A DNA stretch of 11,129 bases from Flavobacterium sp. UBA4098 (lineage in GTDB: Bacteria; Bacteroidota; Bacteroidia; Flavobacteriales; Flavobacteriaceae). The stretch lies in the NCBI GenBank assembly GCA_002382495.1, contig DFXW01000020.1, positions 50,812-61,940 on the forward strand, written 5' to 3'. Positions 6,301-11,129 of the stretch are shown piece by piece; position 1 is the stretch's first letter; each line of letters opens with the position of its first letter. The position numbers and the translations under genes were made by a program. Under the pieces are notes generated by a model, which was given only the letters and a program-made list of their open reading frames with translations, did no database searches and was not told the origin of the DNA.

Positions 6301-8662
6301 ATCCATGAACAGCAACCATCATTTATTGTCCATAAAAAGATGGAATACAAATGATAAAAACCCTCATTATAAAGCAATTAAATCTAAAAGTAAGTTAGCT
6401 AAAATTGTAATTATTACCACTTTCCCACCCAGAGAGTGCGGTATTGCAACCTATTCTCAAGATTTAATTTCGGCATTGAATAAAAAATTTAGAAAATCTT
6501 TTACCATTGAAATTGTAGCCTTAGAATTAGAACATGAAAAACAAGACTATCTGATTCCTATCTATGGCGTTTTAGAAACAAATAATTTCAATTCGTACCC
6601 AATTTTAGCTGCAAAAATAAATTCCAATCCTGAGATCGAAATTGTGTTGATTCAACATGAATTTGGTTTGTTTAGAAATAATGAGGTTGATTTTGTTTCG
6701 TTTTTAAATACTATTCGAAAACCAAAAATTGTAGTATTTCATACTGTTTTACCAAATCCAAATGAGAATCTAAAGATACAAGTCAATACAATTAATGCCG
6801 CTGTTGATGCACTAATTGTAATGACAAATACCTCTGCAGCAATTTTAGAAAATGATTATGCAATAGGGCCCGATAAAATTACAGTAATACCACATGGTAC
6901 CCATCTAGTCGAACATAGCTGTAAAGAAAGGTTAAAAGATAAATACCAATTATCTGGGCGTAAAATCATCTCAACTTTTGGCTTATTAAGTTCCGGAAAA
7001 AGTATTGAAACTTCGATACAAGCATTACAAAAAATTGTAAAAAAACACCCAGAAGTGATTTTCCTTGTAATTGGAAAAACCCATCCTACGGTTGCAAAAA
7101 ATGAAGGAGAAAGTTATCGTAATGCATTGGAAACACAAATAATTGAATTAGGCTTACAAAAAAATGTAAATTTCATTAATCAGTATTTACCGCTGGACAC
7201 TTTATTGGAATACCTACAACTCACGGATGTGTATCTCTTTACGAGTAAAGATAGAAACCAAGCTGTTAGTGGTACGTTTTCATATGCTATAAGTTGTGGA
7301 TGTCCTATCATCTCTACTCCTATTCCTCACGCTTTGGAAGTACTACAAGATGGCACAGGAATAATCATTGATTTTGAAAACTCAGAGCAATTAGCTAAAC
7401 AAGTAAATCGATTATTAAACGATGACGAACTTCGAACTACCATTGCTAGCAACGGCATTCATAAATTAGCCCCAACCGCATGGGAAAACTCAGCTATAGC
7501 ACATGCCTATTTGTTTCAAAAAATTACCAAAAACAAAATACAATTACGCTATGCACTACCTGAAATTAACCTTAATCATTTTAAAAAACTAACTACTCCT
7601 TTCGGGATGATTCAGTTTTCAAAAATCAATCAATGTGATATCAATTCAGGGTATACACTAGACGATAATGCCAGAGCGCTTGTTGCTATTTGCCAACATT
7701 TTGAATTAACAAAGAATCAAGATGATTTAAAGTACATTCAATTGTATTTTGATTTTATAAAATTCTGTTTTCAAACAAATGGTTATTTTTTGAATTATGT
7801 AAACGAGGACCAAAAATTTACCAAACAAAACAGTGAAAACTTAGAAGATGCTAACGGAAGAGCAATCTGGGCATTAGGTTACCTCATAGCAATGAAATCA
7901 ATTGTACCCCTTAACCTATACAATGATACTTTAATCACATTGGATTTAGCACTAAAAAATGTTCATACAATCCATTCTACACGTGCAATGGCCTTCATTA
8001 TTAAAGGAATTTATTATAGTGATTTAACGTATCATTCGAGTACGAATATCAATCTATTAAACCAATTTACAGACAAATTAGTCCAAATGTACCAACATGA
8101 AAAAAACGATAATTGGTTTTGGTTTGAAAGTTACCTCACCTACGCCAATAGTATTTTGCCTGAAGCTATGCTATGCGCTTATTTATCAACTGGAAATAGT
8201 ATGTATAAAGAAATTGCTGAGAAATCATTTGGTTTTTTATTGTCAAAAATATTCACCAATAACACCATAAAAGTAATTTCAAATAAAGGGTGGTTAAAAA
8301 ATACGGAAGAACTCAATCCTACTATTTTGGGAGGCGAACAACCTATTGATGTGGCCTATACCATTATTGCTTTACATAAATTTTATACTGTATTTGAAGA
8401 TAAAAAATATTTAGAAAAAATGAAAATTGGGTTTAGTTGGTTCCATGGAAATAATCATTTAAGCCAAATTATATATAATCCTTGTACCGGGGGTTGTTAT
8501 GACGGCTTAGAAGATCATTATATTAATTTGAACCAAGGGGCTGAATCGACTGTAAGTTATCTCATGGCAAGACTGACTATGGAAAAACAGCTAAAAAATA
8601 AGCTTAGTTCCAAAAAAAGCAGACCTGTTTCAAACATTAAAAAAAATAAAATAACAATTTAA
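6290..8662 (+). CDS. GT4 mannosyltransferase-like glycosyltransferase fused to a C-terminal helical toroid-like domain
   Basis: A 790-aa cytoplasmic two-part protein. Residues ~38-415 are a GT-B retaining glycosyltransferase: VIITTFPPRECGIATYSQDL (40-59), QHEFGLF (122-128), IPHGTH (200-205), STFGLLSSGK (228-237) and NQAVSGTFSYAISCGCPII (323-341). This matches the GT4 mannosyltransferase-like subgroup in which the usual E-x7-E pair is replaced by Gln and Tyr (here Gln324 and Tyr332). Residues ~425-765 are alpha-helical with repeated signatures GYTLDDNARALVA (454-466), LEDANGRAIWALG (518-530), WFESYLTYANSILPEAML (611-628), GGEQPIDVAYTI (681-692) and NLNQGAEST (746-754), suggestive of an (alpha/alpha) barrel as in some glycan-active enzymes. 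Either ATG at 6290 or ATG at 6305 could start it; both are coupled to the GH130 stop. Donor and product are unknown; beta- or alpha-mannan synthesis is inferred from the GH130 partner. Confidence 0.85.
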   Translation: MRNKSMNSNHHLLSIKRWNTNDKNPHYKAIKSKSKLAKIVIITTFPPRECGIATYSQDLISALNKKFRKSFTIEIVALELEHEKQDYLIPIYGVLETNNFNSYPILAAKINSNPEIEIVLIQHEFGLFRNNEVDFVSFLNTIRKPKIVVFHTVLPNPNENLKIQVNTINAAVDALIVMTNTSAAILENDYAIGPDKITVIPHGTHLVEHSCKERLKDKYQLSGRKIISTFGLLSSGKSIETSIQALQKIVKKHPEVIFLVIGKTHPTVAKNEGESYRNALETQIIELGLQKNVNFINQYLPLDTLLEYLQLTDVYLFTSKDRNQAVSGTFSYAISCGCPIISTPIPHALEVLQDGTGIIIDFENSEQLAKQVNRLLNDDELRTTIASNGIHKLAPTAWENSAIAHAYLFQKITKNKIQLRYALPEINLNHFKKLTTPFGMIQFSKINQCDINSGYTLDDNARALVAICQHFELTKNQDDLKYIQLYFDFIKFCFQTNGYFLNYVNEDQKFTKQNSENLEDANGRAIWALGYLIAMKSIVPLNLYNDTLITLDLALKNVHTIHSTRAMAFIIKGIYYSDLTYHSSTNINLLNQFTDKLVQMYQHEKNDNWFWFESYLTYANSILPEAMLCAYLSTGNSMYKEIAEKSFGFLLSKIFTNNTIKVISNKGWLKNTEELNPTILGGEQPIDVAYTIIALHKFYTVFEDKKYLEKMKIGFSWFHGNNHLSQIIYNPCTGGCYDGLEDHYINLNQGAESTVSYLMARLTMEKQLKNKLSSKKSRPVSNIKKNKITI

Positions 8663-8672
8663 ATCAATTTAG

Positions 8673-9149
8673 ATGATACCAAACATTGGAATATCCGAAA
8701 ATCACTTGCAAAAAACAAACAGTATTCTCTCTATAATTTTATCAGATGAGATGACTATTTATATTAAAACAAGAAAATTTCACTGGAATGTAGCCGGAGA
8801 AAGTTTCATGGAATTACATCAATTATTTGAAAAACAATACAATGAATTGGAAGCAATAATTGATACTATAGCTGAGAGAATCGGGAAGTTAGGAAACAAA
8901 ACTATAGGTACCATGATTGAATTTTCACTGCTTTCTAGAATTGTCGAACATCCTAACAAATATCCAGTTCAAAAAGCAATGCTTTCAGAGTTACTATCCG
9001 ATCATGAAACTATCACTATCGAATTAAGAAAAGATATAGCGATTTGTACCAATGAGACTAAGGATGCTGGAACCGCTGATATGCTAACTATTATGATGCA
9101 ACAACACGAAGCAATCATCTGGATTTTAAGACGGTATTTAAACCATTAA
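8673..9149 (+). CDS. dps: Dps-family ferritin-like DNA-protection protein
   Basis: A 158-aa four-helix-bundle protein of the Dps family, which forms dodecamers, oxidises Fe(II) with hydrogen peroxide, stores the iron and in some cases coats DNA during starvation. The inter-subunit ferroxidase ligands are visible: His37 (KFHWNV), His49 and Glu53 (ELHQLFEKQY), then Asp64 and Glu68 (IIDTIAERI); Glu53 stands where E. coli Dps has Asp. The length is typical and there is no lysine-rich N-terminal tail of the E. coli type, so DNA binding is uncertain. It starts 10 nt after the glycosyltransferase stop, making it the last gene of a GH130-GT4-Dps operon. That placement ties the glycan genes to starvation or oxidative stress. 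Confidence 0.92.
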   Translation: MIPNIGISENHLQKTNSILSIILSDEMTIYIKTRKFHWNVAGESFMELHQLFEKQYNELEAIIDTIAERIGKLGNKTIGTMIEFSLLSRIVEHPNKYPVQKAMLSELLSDHETITIELRKDIAICTNETKDAGTADMLTIMMQQHEAIIWILRRYLNH

Positions 9150-9181
9150 GTCATCCTCTTTTAGTATAAAAATGAACAAAA

Positions 9182-9256
9182 ATGAACTTAACAGAATTAA
9201 AAGGTAATTGGGAAGAACAAAAAGAAAAAACAAATTACTATTGGTACATCCAATAG
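9182..9256 (+). pseudogene. truncated CsbD-like stress protein remnant
   Basis: The ATG at 9182 opens a 24-codon frame reading MNLTELKGNWEEQKEK and then TNYYWYIQ and a stop. The first 16 residues closely match the start of CsbD-family proteins (typically M-x-x-T-E-L-K-G-N-W-x-E-Q-K-G-K), general stress proteins of about 60 aa. After that the similarity ends: the expected continuation (KxKQKF...DDL...GKxxELLGR) is not found in this frame, and only a vague LLLV...EVK echo exists in another frame around 9236-9271. The likely history is truncation or internal deletion. It lies 32 nt after dps, in the stress-gene neighbourhood where csbD often occurs. A genuine 24-aa peptide cannot be excluded. 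Confidence 0.55.
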
Positions 9257-9260
9257 AAGT

Positions 9261-9329
9261 AAAATTCAGATAAGTAATTCAAAGAATAGTTAATAACTAT
9301 TTTATGCGAATTACTACTATCTGAATTTT
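9261..9329. repeat. 69-bp nested inverted repeat between the csbD remnant and the umuD-like gene
   Basis: Outer arms: AAAATTCAGATAAGTAATTC at 9261-9280 pairs with 9308-9329 over 20 bp with only a 2-nt bulge in the right arm (extra GT/AC). Inner arms: AATAGTTA (9285-9292) and TAACTATT (9294-9301) are perfect around one base. The two palindromes share nearly the same centre (9293-9295), so the whole would fold as one long hairpin or cruciform with a small internal loop. It starts 5 nt after the stop of the csbD remnant and ends 21 nt before the umuD-like start codon. It could be a terminator for the dps operon, an operator for the umuDC pair, or a small palindromic mobile repeat. Confidence 0.7.
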
Positions 9330-9337
9330 CTGTTTAT

Positions 9338-9345
9338 TAAATTTG
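9338..9345 (+). promoter_or_regulatory. candidate -7 element of the umuDC-type operon
   Basis: TAAATTTG at 9338-9345 is an exact TAnnTTTG match only 5 nt before the ATG at 9351. With the usual spacing the transcript would begin at or very near the start codon. No clear TTG is seen at the expected -33 position; the right arm of the inverted repeat (9308-9329) occupies it, which would suit an activator or repressor site. Confidence 0.42.
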
Positions 9346-9350
9346 CTACA

Positions 9351-9800
9351 ATGAAATTAAAACCGCTACATACCACTACTACCCTTGAGTTTTATACTCC
9401 TAATTTTTCAACAGAGGCACGACTACCCTATGTTGACGCTGGTTTGCGAGCTGGTTTTCCATCACCCGCTGACGATTTTATCGAATTGTCTATTGACATC
9501 AATAAAGAATACATCAAAAATAGAGACTGTACTTTTTTTGCCAAGGTAAAAGGACATTCCATGAAGAATGCCGGAATCTATGATGGCGATTTACTCATCA
9601 TAGACAAAAGTTTAGAACCCCAAAACGATAAAATTGCGGTCTGCCAAATTGATGGCAACTTTACGGTAAAGCGCATTAAAATTGAACACAATATAGTGTG
9701 GCTTATTGCCGAAAATGAAGATTTTGAACCCATCAAAGTCACTCCCGAAAACGAATTGATTATTTGGGGCATCGTAACCGCATCCATCAAAAAATTCTAA
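9351..9800 (+). CDS. umuD: UmuD-like S24 family self-cleaving protein
   Basis: A 149-aa LexA/UmuD-type protein (peptidase S24). The predicted self-cleavage site is Ala34-Gly35 in LRAGFPSPADD, equivalent to the Cys-Gly bond in E. coli UmuD. The catalytic serine is Ser70 in KGHSMKNAG and the general-base lysine is Lys107 in FTVKRI, so the serine-lysine dyad is intact. There is no N-terminal DNA-binding helix-turn-helix, which separates it from LexA. After RecA-stimulated cleavage the short form would partner the downstream polymerase in translesion synthesis. The start ATG is the first in frame and gives the expected family length. Its stop overlaps the next start in TAATG, indicating coupled translation. 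The nested inverted repeat immediately upstream is the best candidate for regulation. Confidence 0.92.
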   Translation: MKLKPLHTTTTLEFYTPNFSTEARLPYVDAGLRAGFPSPADDFIELSIDINKEYIKNRDCTFFAKVKGHSMKNAGIYDGDLLIIDKSLEPQNDKIAVCQIDGNFTVKRIKIEHNIVWLIAENEDFEPIKVTPENELIIWGIVTASIKKF

Positions 9801-11059
9801 TGTTTGCACTCGTAGATTGTAATAATTTCTATGCCTCTTGTCAAAGGGTATTTGAACCGCATTTAATTGGAAAACCAGTAGTGATCCTTTCCAATAATGA
9901 CGGTTGTGTTATTGCGCGTTCCAATGAGGCAAAAGCACTGGGCATTCCAATGGATGCACCCGCTTTTCAATTGGAGTCGTTATTTAAAAAAAATCAAGTG
10001 TATGTCTATTCTTCCAATTATGCACTCTACGGCGACATGAGTAGTCGGGTGATGAATCTCTTAACTACCTTCACGCCTGAAATTGAAGTATACAGTATCG
10101 ACGAAGCCTTTTTAAAATTCAAAGGATTTGAATTGTTTGACTTGGAAGAATACGGAATCAAAATGCAACGTACCGTTACTAAAGGCACCGGAATTCCTGT
10201 AAGTATTGGTTTTGCACCCACAAAAGCATTAGCAAAAGTGGCCAATAAAATCGCTAAAAAGTTTCCGGAGCGAACTCAAAGCGTCTATGTAATTGATTCG
10301 GAAGAAAAGAGAATCAAAGCGTTGAAATGGACCAAAATTGCGGATGTTTGGGGCATTGGACGACGCTATGCCAAACGCCTAGAATCACTCAATATCAAAA
10401 CGGCTTATGCTTTTACTCAATTATCCGACGATTGGGTACGCAAAGAAATGTCGGTAGTAGGGCTACGATTAAAGCGTGAACTGGAAGGCAAGCCTACCTT
10501 AGATTTAGAAGAAGCTTCCAATAAAAAAGCCATTGCGACCACGCGTTCTTTCGAAAAAACCTATACTACATTCGATCAAGTTTCAGAACGAGTGGCTACT
10601 TTTACAGCCCATTGCGCCGAAAAAATACGAAAACAACAAAGTCAGTGTAACCTAGTTATGGTGTTTGTCAAAACCAACGGATTTAATCCTGATGCACCAC
10701 AATATTCCCGAAGTATTACCATTAAAACAGATTACCCAACCGATTCCACTATCGATCTCAACCGCTATGCACAAATAGGTTTGAAAGCTATTTTTAAAGA
10801 AGGATATCAGTACAAAAAAGCAGGCGTAATTTGTATGGGTTTAACCCCTAATGCAACAGTGCAATTATCCTTGTTTACCACTGCCAATCCAAAACACCAC
10901 CCTTTAATGCGCGTGGTAGACCGACTTAATCATTCCATAGGTAAAACCGTAGTGCGTTTTGCAACCCAGTCTATTGGTAGACAATGGAAAATGAAACAAG
11001 AAAAACTATCCCAACGCTATACTACCAATATCAAAGAAGTAGTCGAAATTGAATTGTAA
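9800..11059 (+). CDS. umuC: UmuC-like Y-family DNA polymerase (Pol V catalytic subunit type)
   Basis: A 419-aa error-prone translesion polymerase. The ATG at 9800 overlaps the umuD stop by one base and gives the canonical N-terminus MFALVDCNNFYASC; a start further upstream at 9764 would lie inside the umuD coding region and add 12 non-homologous residues. Catalytic metal ligands are Asp6 and the YSIDEAF pair Asp101-Glu102; Tyr11 is the predicted steric gate. SIGFAPTKALAKVANKIAKK (135-154) closes the palm, WGIGRR (184-189) is the thumb helix-hairpin-helix, and the little-finger domain and UmuC C-terminal domain follow. QLSLF (355-359) is a likely sliding-clamp-binding motif. The length is normal and the gene seems intact. 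With the upstream UmuD-like protein it would form a Pol V-type mutasome for DNA-damage tolerance. Confidence 0.94.
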   Translation: MFALVDCNNFYASCQRVFEPHLIGKPVVILSNNDGCVIARSNEAKALGIPMDAPAFQLESLFKKNQVYVYSSNYALYGDMSSRVMNLLTTFTPEIEVYSIDEAFLKFKGFELFDLEEYGIKMQRTVTKGTGIPVSIGFAPTKALAKVANKIAKKFPERTQSVYVIDSEEKRIKALKWTKIADVWGIGRRYAKRLESLNIKTAYAFTQLSDDWVRKEMSVVGLRLKRELEGKPTLDLEEASNKKAIATTRSFEKTYTTFDQVSERVATFTAHCAEKIRKQQSQCNLVMVFVKTNGFNPDAPQYSRSITIKTDYPTDSTIDLNRYAQIGLKAIFKEGYQYKKAGVICMGLTPNATVQLSLFTTANPKHHPLMRVVDRLNHSIGKTVVRFATQSIGRQWKMKQEKLSQRYTTNIKEVVEIEL

Positions 11060-11087
11060 TTCAATTAAGTATAATCCAAAAACAAAA

Positions 11088-11111
11088 AAACCTACTGTTT
11101 CCAGTAGGTTT
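11088..11111. terminator. hairpin terminator at the right edge, best oriented for the minus strand
   Basis: AAACCTACTG (11088-11097) and CAGTAGGTTT (11102-11111) form a 10-bp stem with a TTTC loop, 28 nt after the umuC stop. On the plus strand only TTT and then A follow, a weak U-tract. On the minus strand the stem runs into a long T-tract (complement of the A-rich 11079-11090), a good intrinsic terminator. It is probably shared by umuC and a convergent gene beyond the window; a minus-strand TAA at 11110-11112 could be that gene's stop. Confidence 0.7.
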
Positions 11112-11129
11112 ATGATGTGATCGCAGAAG

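Noticed and set aside
9578..9809. Minus-strand open frames opposite the umuD-like gene
   Set aside because: The plus strand encodes an S24 protein with a complete catalytic dyad; the antisense frames have no family features.
10027..10245. Minus-strand open frame within umuC
   Set aside because: It is a by-product of the polymerase coding sequence, whose palm-domain motifs span the region.
11110..11129. 3' end of a convergent minus-strand gene
   Set aside because: A TAA in the minus strand and a well-oriented terminator are suggestive, but only five codons are visible, too few to call.

Overview
The window looks like a chromosomal segment from a Bacteroidota bacterium, most likely a Flavobacterium or close relative. 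The clues are low GC, A-rich translation starts without clear Shine-Dalgarno sites, TAnnTTTG-type promoter elements, and Flavobacteriia-style families: a THUMP-like methyltransferase, a DUF5106/TlpA thioredoxin protein, an AraC regulator with an HMA-like N-terminus, and GH130 next to a GT4-toroid fusion. No tRNA, rRNA, CRISPR array or intact insertion sequence was seen.

Layout. Positions 1-1514 (+) hold the 3' part of a THUMP-like SAM methyltransferase gene and, 2 nt later, a small secreted protein of unknown function. A convergent gene (1531-2160, -) encodes an exported VanX/DdpX-type D-Ala-D-Ala dipeptidase. It diverges from an exported thioredoxin-fold protein (2293-3747, +). A 268-bp non-coding gap with two hairpins leads to an AraC-type regulator (4016-4579), then a YXWGXW-repeat lipoprotein (4743-5033) closed by a very clear intrinsic terminator.

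Positions 5257-9149 form a compact operon: a GH130 mannoside phosphorylase/hydrolase-like enzyme, a 790-aa glycosyltransferase fused to a C-terminal alpha-helical (toroid-like) domain, and a Dps ferritin-like protein. The first two genes overlap by 11 nt and the last two are 10 nt apart. Immediately downstream is what looks like the first third of a csbD-type stress gene, broken after about 17 codons, and then a 69-bp nested inverted repeat. My best reading is a stress-linked glycan module, possibly an intracellular beta-mannan reserve that is made by the GT4-toroid protein and trimmed or phosphorolysed by GH130, co-expressed with Dps. That reading is inference; the families and gene order are directly visible.

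The right end (9351-11059) is a umuDC-type pair: a self-cleaving S24 protein and a Y-family DNA polymerase joined by a TAATG stop/start overlap, with a hairpin terminator at 11088-11111 that works better on the minus strand.
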